A stretch of DNA of 41,837 bases, from contig CAYQZD010000022.1 in the NCBI GenBank assembly GCA_964421875.1, positions 1-41,837 of the forward strand, in the 5' to 3' direction. Under the pieces are notes generated by a model, which was not told the origin of the DNA, did no database searches, and saw only the letters and a program-made list of their open reading frames with translations. Below, piece after piece: positions 14,835-24,211 of this stretch. The stretch comes from CAYQZD01 sp964421875. Lineage in GTDB: Bacteria; Electryoneota; Tariuqbacteria; Tariuqbacterales; Tariuqbacteraceae. Each line of letters opens with the position of its first letter. Position 1 is the stretch's first letter. A program made the translations under genes and the position numbers.

Positions 14835-15814
14835 ACCTTGCACAAGGCACAATAACCATCGGCGCTTTCACCCGCGCCCTGAAGCCGGAAATTGAGCGTT
14901 TCAAGCAGGAATTCCGCTCCTATTTAAAAAGCGGCGTCTTCGCCATCGACCAGATAAACCGCTACATCGCGCGCACCCGGGGCAAAGCTCTGCGCCCGAT
15001 AGTAGCCTTCCTCGCCGCTAAATCCGTGGGGGAAGCCTCGGAAAAAACCACCACCGCCGCCCTCATTGTGGAACTGCTGCACAGCGCGACTTTGGTGCAC
15101 GACGACATTGTGGACAGCTCGGATTTGCGCCGGGGCCTGCCCTCGGTCAAGAAAATCTGGAACAACAAAATCGCCGTCCTCTATGGGGATTACCTGCTGG
15201 CGCATTCACTGCTGGCGATGCTCGACCTCCGCGACTTTAAGGTCTTTGATATCCTGTCCCTCACCGCCAAACGCCTGGCGAAGGGTGAACTGCTACAAGC
15301 CGCCAAGACCAAAAAGCTGGACATCACCGAAGAAATTTACCTCCGGATGATAGCAGACAAAACCGCCGCATTGATTTCCGCCTCCGCCGAATTGGGCGCC
15401 CTCACCGCCGGGGGTGACGAATCCGCCTGCTCCGCGTTGAAAACCTACGGCGAAAACCTGGGGATGGCGTTCCAAATCCGGGACGACCTGCTGGATTACA
15501 CCGGCCGACAGGGGATTTTGGGCAAACCCGTCGGGGGCGACCTCAAGGAGAAAAAAATCACCCTCCCCCTGATATACGCCTTGAACCAAACCGGGGACGG
15601 CGCGCGTAAGGATATTATCCGAAAGGTGAAGAGGCGGATTAAACTGAAAAGTGTGGTCAAATTCGTCCGCGAGGGCGCAGGTATCGAATACACTAAGAAC
15701 AAAGCACTGGAATACGCCCAAGCCGCCAAGGACTGCCTGACGGTTTTCCCCGCCAGCGAAGCGAAGGAACTGTTGATAGACCTCGCCGATTTCGCGGTAG
15801 CGAGGGAGAAGTAG
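14831..15814 (+). CDS. Polyprenyl diphosphate synthase (long-chain, trans)
   Basis: Condenses IPP onto allylic diphosphates to make the isoprenoid tail of quinones (IspB/HepT-like). Seen: GKALRPI (51-57), first Asp-rich motif LVHDDIVDSSDLRRG with DDIVD at 91-95, and second motif FQIRDDLLDYTG. Small residues before the first Asp motif do not settle chain length. 327 residues is normal. Translationally coupled to tyrS (ATGA overlap), an odd but common type of pairing in compact genomes. Followed by a 320-bp repeat-rich gap. Confidence 0.92.
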   Translation: MNLAQGTITIGAFTRALKPEIERFKQEFRSYLKSGVFAIDQINRYIARTRGKALRPIVAFLAAKSVGEASEKTTTAALIVELLHSATLVHDDIVDSSDLRRGLPSVKKIWNNKIAVLYGDYLLAHSLLAMLDLRDFKVFDILSLTAKRLAKGELLQAAKTKKLDITEEIYLRMIADKTAALISASAELGALTAGGDESACSALKTYGENLGMAFQIRDDLLDYTGRQGILGKPVGGDLKEKKITLPLIYALNQTGDGARKDIIRKVKRRIKLKSVVKFVREGAGIEYTKNKALEYAQAAKDCLTVFPASEAKELLIDLADFAVAREK

Positions 15815-15819
15815 CTTGT

Positions 15820-15860
15820 AACCACAAATGAACACGAATTGACACGAATTGATAATAATT
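15820..15860 (+). repeat. 10-bp tandem array T1
   Basis: ACCACAAATGA, ACACGAATTG, ACACGAATTG, ATAATAATTG: a 10-bp unit ACACGAATNN decaying to an AT-rich tail. A related inverted array is at 18249. Confidence 0.65.
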
Positions 15861-15900
15861 GTCATAAATCGTAGGGTGGGTTCTTAACCCACCACTTATT

Positions 15901-16060
15901 GTCATTGCGAGCGAAGCGAAGCAATCGCTTTGTCGGGTGGAAGAATATTCACTGGCAATGATGGCAATTACGGCTATGTAGGGCGGGTCATTTAGACGCA
16001 CCGTTGCCCATAGGGACGTTTAATTGGATGCCCGGAAATGGTAGGGCGGAATTTTATTCC
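15901..16060 (+). repeat. Cluster of dispersed repeats incl. R2
   Basis: Holds a GTCATTGCGAGCGAAGCGAA half-element (15901-15928), R2 (15943-15996, copy of R1) and a GCGGAAT/ATTCCGC hairpin after GTAGGGC. No gene is seen between 15815 and 16135. Confidence 0.65.
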
Positions 16061-16135
16061 GCTGGGTATCGGTCAAAAAAAGCACTGGAAGTTGTATGGA
16101 ATTGTATAAAAAACAATAGAACTGGAGGAGAATTA

Positions 16136-16762
16136 ATGTCAAACGATAAAGATGAAACAAGAAAATATGAAGAGCTATATCATTTAGCACAGAGAGTTTT
16201 CTCCGACACAAAAGATAGGTTTTTCAGACTTGAGGAGAAAGTTGCTCGACATTTAACAGTTGTGGGATTATTTCTTGTATTATACGGTATAGCTTTTAAA
16301 ATTATCTATGAAGAATTGTTTCCACCTAATGATATCGTTGACTATGTTTTATTGGTGTTACTTTTGGTTGTCTTAGTCATTGTAATACTTACAGTTTGGT
16401 ATCTGTTGAAATCGCTTCAAGTTGAAGGGATAAAAAGACCAATAATAGATGATGGGATGTTTAAATTCTTCAACCAAAATGAGTATATTAATATAATTTA
16501 TGGTTTAACGAAGAGTTACGCCAACGCAACAAAAGAGAACATAGCTACTACTGAGTGTAAAATACCAAATATTTCAAGGGCGCATAGGCTTATTCAATTG
16601 TCAGTATTACTATTAGGTGTGGTATTTTTTATTATCTTATTACAATTGTTTTTAGTAAAACCCTATCCCAAAGACCATTTTGGAAAGGAAAATAGCCATG
16701 ACATCCAACAAGAACAAACAAACGGGACAAGAGCCCAAGAGACAATCCAAACCGGACACTAA
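16136..16762 (+). CDS. Hypothetical three-helix membrane protein
   Basis: Not recognised. The ATG at 16136 is chosen because GGAGGAG lies six bases upstream; the upstream open frame is repeat DNA. The 208 residues have a charged N-terminal helix, one hydrophobic segment at about 38-56, a stronger one at about 65-90 (VLLVLLLVVLVIVILTVWYL), a soluble 70-residue middle and a third helix at about 156-178. The tail is hydrophilic. AT-rich against its flanks. The topology recalls small membrane effectors of conflict systems, but the homology is not evident. Confidence 0.6.
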   Translation: MSNDKDETRKYEELYHLAQRVFSDTKDRFFRLEEKVARHLTVVGLFLVLYGIAFKIIYEELFPPNDIVDYVLLVLLLVVLVIVILTVWYLLKSLQVEGIKRPIIDDGMFKFFNQNEYINIIYGLTKSYANATKENIATTECKIPNISRAHRLIQLSVLLLGVVFFIILLQLFLVKPYPKDHFGKENSHDIQQEQTNGTRAQETIQTGH

Positions 16763-16883
16763 TCCGGACACTCCGGACACCAATGTTGAAGGGCCAACAT
16801 TTCAAGTGTTACAAGAGGGTTATGATCCTAAACGAAAGAGATTTTTTACAGAAGGGACACGTGAGAAAAAGAAGAATACTTAA
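16698..16883 (+). CDS. Small basic, disordered hypothetical protein
   Basis: 61 residues overlapping the end of the membrane gene in another frame, with GGAAAGGA upstream of the ATG. It is rich in Lys, Asn, Gln, Pro and Asp (NPDTPDTN) with a conserved-looking end FQVLQEGYDPKRKRFF. No domain recognised. The overlap suggests it is made together with the membrane protein. Confidence 0.5.
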   Translation: MTSNKNKQTGQEPKRQSKPDTNPDTPDTNVEGPTFQVLQEGYDPKRKRFFTEGTREKKKNT

Positions 16884-17030
16884 TAATTTAATTCCTCATA
16901 TTCTCTGCAAATAAGCGGTTCTGTTATTGTAATATACTTACTGCTATCAAATATGGTAATTTACTGAGATGTTGATTAGCCGTAAGAAATTCCAGTCATT
17001 CAGTGCACGTTTAACTTTCTCACTTACCCA

Positions 17031-18044
17031 ATGAAATACACTAAAACAGCCATACTAATCGCCGCCGCGGCGCTGGCGCTGACCTCCTGCGGGAAGAAAT
17101 CCGAACCGATGTACCAAGCCCAGCGGATGACGATGGGGACGGTGTTCAATGTCACCGTTTACCAGTACAGCGCCGCTTGAGGGCCGGTGGGACCGGTGGT
17201 CGACCGGGCGCTCACCGCGATGGACAACCTTGACCAACTGTGGAGAGCGCACAGCGAGCACAGCGACCTCGCCGCTTTGAACCGCAACGCCGGGGAAACA
17301 TTTACCCGCCTGCGGTATGAAACACTTAATATGCTGCAAAAGGGGACGGAATTGGAGGAAAGCTTCGGCGGCGCCTTCAATATGTTTCTGGGACCGGTGA
17401 CCGCCCTGTGGGGCTTTCAGACCGACCGTCCCGGCATCCCCGACAGCGCGGCGATAGCTGAAGCGCTGCCGTCGACCAAAGGCGGGCTGGTTTTCAGTTC
17501 CGATTCGGCGATGTTGGAATTTCCGGGGATGAAGCTCGATGTCGGCGGTATCGCCAAGGGGGAAGCGGTGGATATGGCGGTTTTCACGCTGATGAACCTT
17601 AAGGTGGAGGCTTTCATTGTGGAAGCCGGCGGCGACCTCAGAACTTTCGGACTCCCCAAAGAGGGTAAACAGTGGCGTATCGGCATCGCCCATCCCCGCA
17701 AACCCGGCGCGCTCTACGGCACATTGAAAGTCGGGCAACGCTCGGTCGCCACTTCCGGCGATTACCAGCAGTTCTTCATCGAGGACGGCAAGCGCTACCA
17801 CCACATCATCGACCCGGAAACCGGCTGGCCCGCTGACCGCTGTGTCAGCGCCACCGTAGTCGCCCAGACCTGCACCGAAGCCGACGCCGCCGCCACCGCA
17901 TTGTTCGTGATGGGACCGGAAAAGGGGATGGAGTGGCTGGCGCATCACTCGGAATACCAGGGTTTGATAATATACCTCGATCAGAAGGGGAAGTTGAAAC
18001 ATAAGATTTCCCCCGCGCTGGAGGATAGCTTTAAGCTGAGATAA
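17031..18044 (+). CDS. apbE: FAD:protein FMN transferase (ApbE family), in-frame UGA, candidate selenoprotein
   Basis: Periplasmic lipoprotein that covalently attaches FMN to threonine/serine of target proteins. The full gene runs from ATG 17031: signal peptide with lipobox LTSC (Cys20), the family start MTMGTVFNVTVY, then an in-frame TGA at 17178 (codon 50), then WRAHSEHSDLAALNR, GPVTALWGF, DVGGIAKGEAVD, EAGGDLRTFG, SGDYQQFF, HHIIDPETGWPA and EADAAATALF. All core motifs are intact and the 337-residue length is normal, so only the UGA interrupts it. Right after it, CCGGT (17193-17197) and ACCGG (17203-17207) form a stem with a GG-starting 5-nt loop, 17 nt past the UGA, as expected for a bacterial SECIS. 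A nonsense mutation or sequencing error remains possible. Confidence 0.8.
17181..17208 (+). promoter_or_regulatory. Candidate SECIS stem-loop in apbE
   Basis: Two alternative 5-bp CCGGT/ACCGG stems share an arm: 17184-17188 with 17192-17196 (loop GGG) and 17193-17197 with 17203-17207 (loop GGTCG). Both loops start with G, as SelB requires; the second has the usual spacing from UGA. Confidence 0.4.
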
Positions 18045-18100
18045 AAGCCGGTTAAGGGTTTTGTGCGGCGGGAATTTGATTTGAAGTCGGCAGGTCTGCA

Positions 18101-18163
18101 TTCCCACGCCAGAGCGTGGGAACGAGGTAGATGTCAGGTCTCCGCTGCGCTAAAGACCTGACA
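18101..18163 (+). repeat. Two palindromic intergenic repeats
   Basis: TTCCCACGC/GCGTGGGAA (18101-18122) and TGTCAGGTCT/AGACCTGACA (18132-18163). The second recurs, inverted, at 37763-37798. Confidence 0.8.
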
Positions 18164-18207
18164 TAACGAATTGCCGTTATGCGCGGGATTCAGCGCCCGC
18201 AGTTTTC

Positions 18208-18247
18208 GACTTGTTGACTTGCGGACTTGCTGACCTGTAGACTATAT
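18208..18247 (+). repeat. Octamer array O1: four GAC(C/T)TGNN units plus AT tail
   Basis: GACTTGTT, GACTTGCG, GACTTGCT, GACCTGTA and then GACTATAT. Same plan as arrays at 21200 and 39372. Confidence 0.85.
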
Positions 18248-18248
18248 C

Positions 18249-18278
18249 ATTTGTGTATATTCGTGTCTATTCGTGGTT
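18249..18278 (-). repeat. 10-bp array T2, minus strand
   Basis: Minus strand: ACCACGAATAG, ACACGAATAT, ACACAAATGA. It converges on array O1 and shares its AT-rich tail. Confidence 0.65.
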
Positions 18279-19328
18279 TCAAACATAACGGGTAACCTGA
18301 TAAAATATCAAAAAATCCTGATTATCCGCTTCAGTTCGATGGGGGACATCTTGCTGGCGACGCCCTTAATCAGGTGGATGCGCCGCCGTTTCCCTGAGGC
18401 GGAAATCGATTTTGTTCTTAGAGAAAGATTCCGGGGCGTCCTCGAAGGAAACCCTCATCTGGACCGGATAATCTCCCCGGCGGAGCCGCTGGATAAGAAG
18501 TTCTTACATCGGTTCGTTAAAGAGCAAGTTAACCCCGCCGGTTACGATTTAGCGGTGGACATACATTCCAGTCTGCGCAGCCGGTATTTGTCCGCTCTAT
18601 CGGGTGTGCAAACTTTGCGTTGGAAACCGCCCCGCTGCAAACGCTGGCTGCTGGTTAAGACCAAGCTGAACCTGCTTAAGGACGCGCCGCCGATACCGCT
18701 CCGTTACCTTGAAGCGGTGAAATCTTTGGGCGTCGAGGATGATGGCGGCGGGCTTGAGTTCTTTACATCGAATGAAGCAGGAGAAAAGCGCGACACCATC
18801 TGGCGCGATAACGGGTTACAAGGGAATAAGGTTGCCGCTATCGCTCCCGGCGCTGTCTGGAAGAATAAACAGTGGGGAAAGAGTAAATTCGCAGCGCTGG
18901 GGCGGAAACTACTCGAATCCGGCGCCGCCGACGCTCTCGTATTCCTCGGCTCCGCCAATGAAACGGACCTTTGCCGCGAAATAGCGGATAGAGTAGGGAA
19001 GAAGGTGGTAAACCTGGCAGGAAGCACCGATATCGCTTTAGCCGGGGCAATCCTTCAAAGCTGCGCGCTGTTCATCGGCAACGATTCCGGATTAGCGCAC
19101 CTCGCCGCTGCTGTGGGAACTCCTTCAGTGGTGATTTTTGGGCCCACGGTGAGGGAATTCGGCTTCTTCCCCTTCCGAAGCCGGTCTGAAGTGGTGGAAA
19201 AGGAACTGCCCTGCCGGCCCTGTTCGCATCTGGGAGGGAAAGAATGTCCCAAGAAACATTTCAAATGTATGGAAGATATTAAAGTGGATGATGTTCTAAG
19301 AGCAGTTTTAAAAGTGAAAGAGACGTAG
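18273..19328 (+). CDS. Glycosyltransferase family 9 (heptosyltransferase-like)
   Basis: Transfers ADP-heptose (or a related sugar) to lipid A-core or another surface glycan at the inner membrane. The conserved start ILIIRFSSMGDILLATPLIRWMRRRFP, the GAVWKNKQWG segment and the C-terminal FIGNDSGLAHLAAAVGTPSVVIFGPT mark GT9. A KELPCRPCSHLGGKECPKKH cysteine cluster near the end is typical. 351 residues. The GTG start at 18273 lies within a short repeat and has no Shine-Dalgarno sequence, so translation might start a few codons later. It supports an LPS-bearing outer membrane. Confidence 0.88.
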   Translation: MVSNITGNLIKYQKILIIRFSSMGDILLATPLIRWMRRRFPEAEIDFVLRERFRGVLEGNPHLDRIISPAEPLDKKFLHRFVKEQVNPAGYDLAVDIHSSLRSRYLSALSGVQTLRWKPPRCKRWLLVKTKLNLLKDAPPIPLRYLEAVKSLGVEDDGGGLEFFTSNEAGEKRDTIWRDNGLQGNKVAAIAPGAVWKNKQWGKSKFAALGRKLLESGAADALVFLGSANETDLCREIADRVGKKVVNLAGSTDIALAGAILQSCALFIGNDSGLAHLAAAVGTPSVVIFGPTVREFGFFPFRSRSEVVEKELPCRPCSHLGGKECPKKHFKCMEDIKVDDVLRAVLKVKET

Positions 19329-19423
19329 ATTTAATCTCTGTGATTTGTTGTGATTAATTAAGGCGAATCTTCATAGTTTCTGTACGTCATCTGTTTATCA
19401 TCATTAGGATTACGGAGGAGGAA

Positions 19424-21166
19424 ATGAGACGCATAATATGTCTGTTAATTCTATCGCTTCTCCCCTTTTCCGGCGGTATCGGTCAAATTAATCCGCCCGA
19501 TACCATTCTGACCGCATCAGTGGGAGGAACGGATTGGGATTATTGTAAAGATATGTGTATGATTGAAGACGCTTATTTGGTACAGGTTGGTTCCACCGAA
19601 TCTTTCACCAGTCCCTGGACCCAAGTCTATGTGGTGAAAATGGATACTCTGGGAAATCCGATATGGGATTTGGCCTTCGGTGGACCTATGGATGACAGGG
19701 GAAACGGTATATGCCCGGCGCATGACGGGGGAGTTATGGTGACCGGCAGTTTCGGAAACGGCTGGAAGCAGCTCTATCTGGTGAAAATCAGTTCGAGCGG
19801 CAGCATCGTGTGGGAGTCTATCTACACCAACGTTGTCGGAAGAAGCCAATACGGCCAAAGCATATACCCTATTAGAGACGAGGGATATATCATTGGAGCA
19901 AATTCCAATTACTTCGGCGGTGGAAATTATGACGCTTGGCTGATAAAAGTGAATTCTCAGGGAGACACTATCAGCAGCGTTGTTATTGGCGGCGGAGATG
20001 ACGATTTTTTAAACAGTATAATTCAGACCTCTGACGACGGATTTGCTTTTACCGGTTTCAGGCGTGAAATCGGCGGCTATTGGCAGCCCTGGGTGGTGAA
20101 AACGGACAGCCTGGGGAATGTTTTATGGAATAGAACCTATGATACACCAACCACAGGAGTGGCTTATGATATTATTGAGGCTTCTGACAGTAGTTTAGTC
20201 TTCACCGGTTATACCGGTTATGCGCAGCACCGCTTCATCTTTTTAACAAAGATAGACAGCAGCGGCGATTATATCTGGAATCGGACCTACGATTATCCCG
20301 ATTGGCTGTATATAGAACAGATTGGAGAAAGCGTAGCGGAAACGAAGGACGGCGGATTCGTTATCGGCGGTTATTGCAGATACTGGGACCGTGGAGGGAT
20401 GCTGCTTAAAACCAACGCTGAAGGAGATTCACTCTGGACCGCTTATCTGGAACGAACCAACGATAAGTATCAATTCAACAAAGTCATTCAGTCCGAAAGC
20501 GGTAAATACTATGCCGGGGGTATAATTCACTACCAAGAGGATTTTTTCCTCGCAGCTTACGCTAACGATATGCCGGAGATGAGTATCACTCCCATCGGAG
20601 CGCCTATCCGGATTCCGGCGGCCGGAGGTCTGCTGTCCTATGAGTTCAACATAACCAACACCACTGAAAATACCTTTACCTTCAATATTTGGAACGGCGT
20701 CGAATGCGCCAGCGGGCGGTATTTCGAACCCTTCGCGATGCGGGTAAATCTTTCATTGGCGCCGGGAGAATCTTACAATCGAATTCACCGACAGAGGGTA
20801 CCGGGATTTGCTCCGCCTGGAATTTATACCTACTATGTGAGGATAGGCGATTTTCCTCTTCAATATTATACCAGGGATAGTTTCCAATTTGTTAAGAATC
20901 CCGGAGAAGTCGATGATAAGCGTAGTTCCGTTGAATTTACTGTCGATGGGCATTCCTTGAAATTCTCTTTGGATAAAGCGGATAATGTCAGGATAGGCGT
21001 ATATGATATACTGGGAAGAGAAGTCGCTGAGTTGTATGATAATTATTGTGCGCCGGGGAGCTATGAATTGAATATGAATCTGCCCTCCCTGCCATCCGGG
21101 ATTTATTTCCTAAGGATGCAAACATCGAATAAACAGCAGATTATAAAAGTCGCATTGTTGAAGTAA
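19424..21166 (+). CDS. Secreted beta-propeller-like protein with type IX sorting domain
   Basis: 580 residues: signal peptide 1-21 (to GIGQ), then repeated blades of about 50 residues with YLVKISSSGSIVWE / VVKTDSLGNVLWNRTYD motifs (about 30-385), a middle beta domain, and a C-terminal Por-type sorting domain (about 505-580) with NVRIGVYDILGREVAELYD and LPSGIYFLRMQTSNKQQIIKVALLK-type ending. The domain directs export through the type IX system in FCB bacteria, so the protein probably ends up on the surface or secreted. Function of the propeller is unknown. GGAGGAGG lies before the ATG. Confidence 0.8.
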   Translation: MRRIICLLILSLLPFSGGIGQINPPDTILTASVGGTDWDYCKDMCMIEDAYLVQVGSTESFTSPWTQVYVVKMDTLGNPIWDLAFGGPMDDRGNGICPAHDGGVMVTGSFGNGWKQLYLVKISSSGSIVWESIYTNVVGRSQYGQSIYPIRDEGYIIGANSNYFGGGNYDAWLIKVNSQGDTISSVVIGGGDDDFLNSIIQTSDDGFAFTGFRREIGGYWQPWVVKTDSLGNVLWNRTYDTPTTGVAYDIIEASDSSLVFTGYTGYAQHRFIFLTKIDSSGDYIWNRTYDYPDWLYIEQIGESVAETKDGGFVIGGYCRYWDRGGMLLKTNAEGDSLWTAYLERTNDKYQFNKVIQSESGKYYAGGIIHYQEDFFLAAYANDMPEMSITPIGAPIRIPAAGGLLSYEFNITNTTENTFTFNIWNGVECASGRYFEPFAMRVNLSLAPGESYNRIHRQRVPGFAPPGIYTYYVRIGDFPLQYYTRDSFQFVKNPGEVDDKRSSVEFTVDGHSLKFSLDKADNVRIGVYDILGREVAELYDNYCAPGSYELNMNLPSLPSGIYFLRMQTSNKQQIIKVALLK

Positions 21167-21199
21167 TTGTGAGGGAGGAGGAACCGCCGCAAGCGGTTA

Positions 21200-21239
21200 A
21201 ACCTGTTAACTTGATAACTTGCTAACTTGAAAACATATT
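21200..21239 (+). repeat. Octamer array O2: four AAC(C/T)TGNN units plus AT tail
   Basis: AACCTGTT, AACTTGAT, AACTTGCT, AACTTGAA, then AACATATT. Lies between two exported-protein genes. Confidence 0.85.
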
Positions 21240-21304
21240 TACCGGGGGGAACCGTTTTAGTTTTGAACTGCCGGTTCTCTGTTCTAAACTAACAACTTAG
21301 AGAG

Positions 21305-24211
21305 ATGCCGACGATGTTGAAAAAACTCCTGACAGCAGCCCTGCCGTTCTTAATGCTGACCTTAGCGGTTCAGGGCGGAGAAACTCCCCGCCCCGTTGAG
21401 GGGCTTACCATCTCTGTCGAAGGGGATGAAGTGGTTCTGCGCTGGAATCCTGCGACTGTTCCCGGCGGCGAAGCGCTCTACCGGGTGACCCGATCCGGTT
21501 CCGACGGAACCTGCTCACACCTGACTCCATTGACTACTCACCGCGAATCCCGCTCCTGCCAGGCTGCGGTGTACTCCGTGACCGTGTTCGATCCTTCGAA
21601 CAGACTGCCGCGAGACGAGGTCATCATCGAAGATTTCGAATCCGGGAGTGTGGCGCTCACCAGTTACCCCGGAGAGGATTTGGAGCCCAATTCCTGGAAC
21701 CTGAATCAAACAGTAACCTATCAGAATTCCAACTACTCCCTCTTCGTTTACGGCAACACCTGGAAGGTGCAGAGCATCTCTCCGGTTGCGGTGACCTACA
21801 ATTCGGTCTGGGGCATCGCAGTGAACTCCTACGGGTCCGGCGAATACCCCGGTGAAATCGAAGCTCTGGGTATCAGCGATGGGATCAATGAATTTTTCTA
21901 TACCTTCAGAGGCTCGGAGTTTGTCGATTCCATCCATTGGAACGTTACTTACCATTGGGTCGGCGATGAAAACACCTGGGTATTCCACCACCTCCCGATA
22001 GGCCGCGATTGGATTATGGCTTTTGGTTATGAACCCAACATCAGTAGTTTGATCTACGTCAATGACGAGGACGACTGGCGTTCCAACGGCGGGATTTACT
22101 TCGATTACATCTGCGACATTTCTATGGATATGCCTCAAGCGCCGACGCTCACCGTGGACTACGAAGTGGTAGAGGATAGCATTAACAGTCACGGTATGTC
22201 CATACAGTTCACCGCCACCGCGGTCGATCCCGACCCCGACACGCTCTACTTCCATTGGGATTTTGGAGACGGCGACGAAAGCGATGAACAGAATCCAATT
22301 CACTCCTATGTCCGCCCCGGAGACTACACTGTGCAGGCGACGGTGCACGATTCCACCATGATGTTCGACCGCCGAAATATTGAACTGGTTCTCCCGCTGG
22401 GCGCCCCCTATTCCGAAATCACCGTAAACTTCACCGGCGATGCCATGATGGGCCGTCGTTATGTGTCAGGCGGGATCATACCGAATTACGGTCCCAATGT
22501 CATCTGGGAGCCCAGCTTTCCCGCGCTGGGCGGAGCCGCCGACATTTCCATCGTCAACCTGGAATGCCCCTTCACCAACAATACCAACCATCCTCACCCC
22601 ACAAAAGATTACATCTTTCACGGCGAACCGGAGTATTTGACCGCTTTGGTATTCGCCGGTATCGACGGCGTCACCTTGGCTAACAACCATACCACCGATT
22701 ATATGGAGCCGGGCTTCATCGACACTCGCAACACCCTGGACACATTGGGGATAAAGCATTTCGGCGCGGGATTGAACGAATACGAGGCGATGCAGCCCGC
22801 GGTATTCTTCAGCGGAGGGGTTTCCGTGGGAATGCTGGGATACTGCAACCGAACCGGCCGCATCGACAACCTCCCCCCTTTCCTCGAAGCCGGCCCTAAT
22901 AAGGCGGGATTCACCTGGTTCAAGGAGTACTATATCGAACGTACAGTCCCTCAGGCGGAACAGCTCTATGACGTCGTGGTGGCGCATGTGCATTGCGGCA
23001 CCGAATACTCCACCCGCCCCGATACCACTATGGGCGGAGACGCGCTGCCGCCCCCGACGATGCCTTTCCCGCCGCCTATCGACTCTACTACTCTGCTGCT
23101 GCAATATCAGACACTGGACTTAGGTGCGGACCTGGTGGTGGCGCATCACCCCCATGTCCTGCAGGGATACCGAGTTTACAACGGAAAACTCATCGCCCAC
23201 AGTATGGGCAACTTTGCCTTCGACCAGTATTACTTTGAAACCTTCCCCTCAATGATTCTCTACACCGAGATGAATCGGCAAGGGATATTCAAAGCCTATT
23301 TCAAACCGGTCTTTATCGACGACTACATCCCGCAAATTGCAAAAGGCGAGCTGGCTCGAAACATCATCGACCGCATCGCCGACTATTCGCAATATCTTAA
23401 CACCACCGTCATCCCGGACTATGAATCCTGCCGCGGACTTATCGCCCTCGGCGAGCATCAGATTGTATCGCGCACCGCCTATGGCTGTGGACGGGTTACC
23501 ATCCCCCAGGGGAATGAGATTACGATATCGCATCCTCTGGAAATCTGGGGAAACGGCTTCCTGTGCAGAATCGATTCCATCACCGGGAGTGAAGGTCCCT
23601 TTGAAGTCCAGTTCGGCCGCGAAATGCTCTGGGTGGGGAATTTCGAGGATGAAGGTTCCACCATCTGGAACCTCAACTCCGATAGTGAAACCATTGATAG
23701 TGTCATTACTTTGCATGGCTCGGGCGCGCTGAGGCTGACGACTCACGCTTTGCAGGGCGGTCCCACAGTCGCTAATATGGAAAACCGGATGCGCTGGATT
23801 TGGGGCGAAGACCATACCATCTGCGGCTGGATCAAAGGCATCAACGCCGGCGGAGCATATCCCGAAATCGTTTACTACCGCGGACGCACCGGCGGAGAAC
23901 CCCGCTATACGCAGCCCATCGGCGATCCGCTAAGGGGAACCTTCGACTGGACATATTTCTGTGAAGACCTTAATATCGGGAATCAGGGTTATTACGGCGA
24001 TTTCACTTTCGTCAACGGGCCTCCCTACGACGATGAAGGCTACGCCTGGTTCGATGAGGTCAAGGTAATTCGCTGGGAAGACGAATGGCACACGGTTCCC
24101 ACCGAGGTCCCCGCGCCCAACAATGTCCATTTTATACGCCTCCGCAGTCCAAACTGCGGGGATGAAACGCTCAAAGCGCACTACAATGAAATCGAGTATG
24201 ATAAGTTCTAA
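21305..24211 (+). CDS. Exported CapA-family (PGA_cap) protein with PKD domain
   Basis: 968 residues with a signal peptide (1-24). An FnIII-like segment (about 28-80) and a jelly-roll-like part come first. A PKD domain (about 290-360; FHWDFGDGDESDEQNPIHSY) precedes the CapA/PGA_cap calcineurin-like fold (about 375-700): FTGDAMMGRR, NLECPFT, LANNHTTDYM, VVAHVHCGTEY and DLVVAHHPHVLQG. CapA-type proteins are tied to poly-gamma-glutamate or other polymer handling and likely bind metal. A carbohydrate-binding-like C-terminal domain follows (about 775-930). It has no type IX sorting domain, unlike its neighbour, so it would use another export end-point. The stop abuts the ligA start directly. Confidence 0.82.
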   Translation: MPTMLKKLLTAALPFLMLTLAVQGGETPRPVEGLTISVEGDEVVLRWNPATVPGGEALYRVTRSGSDGTCSHLTPLTTHRESRSCQAAVYSVTVFDPSNRLPRDEVIIEDFESGSVALTSYPGEDLEPNSWNLNQTVTYQNSNYSLFVYGNTWKVQSISPVAVTYNSVWGIAVNSYGSGEYPGEIEALGISDGINEFFYTFRGSEFVDSIHWNVTYHWVGDENTWVFHHLPIGRDWIMAFGYEPNISSLIYVNDEDDWRSNGGIYFDYICDISMDMPQAPTLTVDYEVVEDSINSHGMSIQFTATAVDPDPDTLYFHWDFGDGDESDEQNPIHSYVRPGDYTVQATVHDSTMMFDRRNIELVLPLGAPYSEITVNFTGDAMMGRRYVSGGIIPNYGPNVIWEPSFPALGGAADISIVNLECPFTNNTNHPHPTKDYIFHGEPEYLTALVFAGIDGVTLANNHTTDYMEPGFIDTRNTLDTLGIKHFGAGLNEYEAMQPAVFFSGGVSVGMLGYCNRTGRIDNLPPFLEAGPNKAGFTWFKEYYIERTVPQAEQLYDVVVAHVHCGTEYSTRPDTTMGGDALPPPTMPFPPPIDSTTLLLQYQTLDLGADLVVAHHPHVLQGYRVYNGKLIAHSMGNFAFDQYYFETFPSMILYTEMNRQGIFKAYFKPVFIDDYIPQIAKGELARNIIDRIADYSQYLNTTVIPDYESCRGLIALGEHQIVSRTAYGCGRVTIPQGNEITISHPLEIWGNGFLCRIDSITGSEGPFEVQFGREMLWVGNFEDEGSTIWNLNSDSETIDSVITLHGSGALRLTTHALQGGPTVANMENRMRWIWGEDHTICGWIKGINAGGAYPEIVYYRGRTGGEPRYTQPIGDPLRGTFDWTYFCEDLNIGNQGYYGDFTFVNGPPYDDEGYAWFDEVKVIRWEDEWHTVPTEVPAPNNVHFIRLRSPNCGDETLKAHYNEIEYDKF

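Noticed and set aside
17187..18044. ApbE starting after the UGA as an ordinary short gene
   Set aside because: It would lose the signal peptide and the MGT core motif, both intact in frame upstream.
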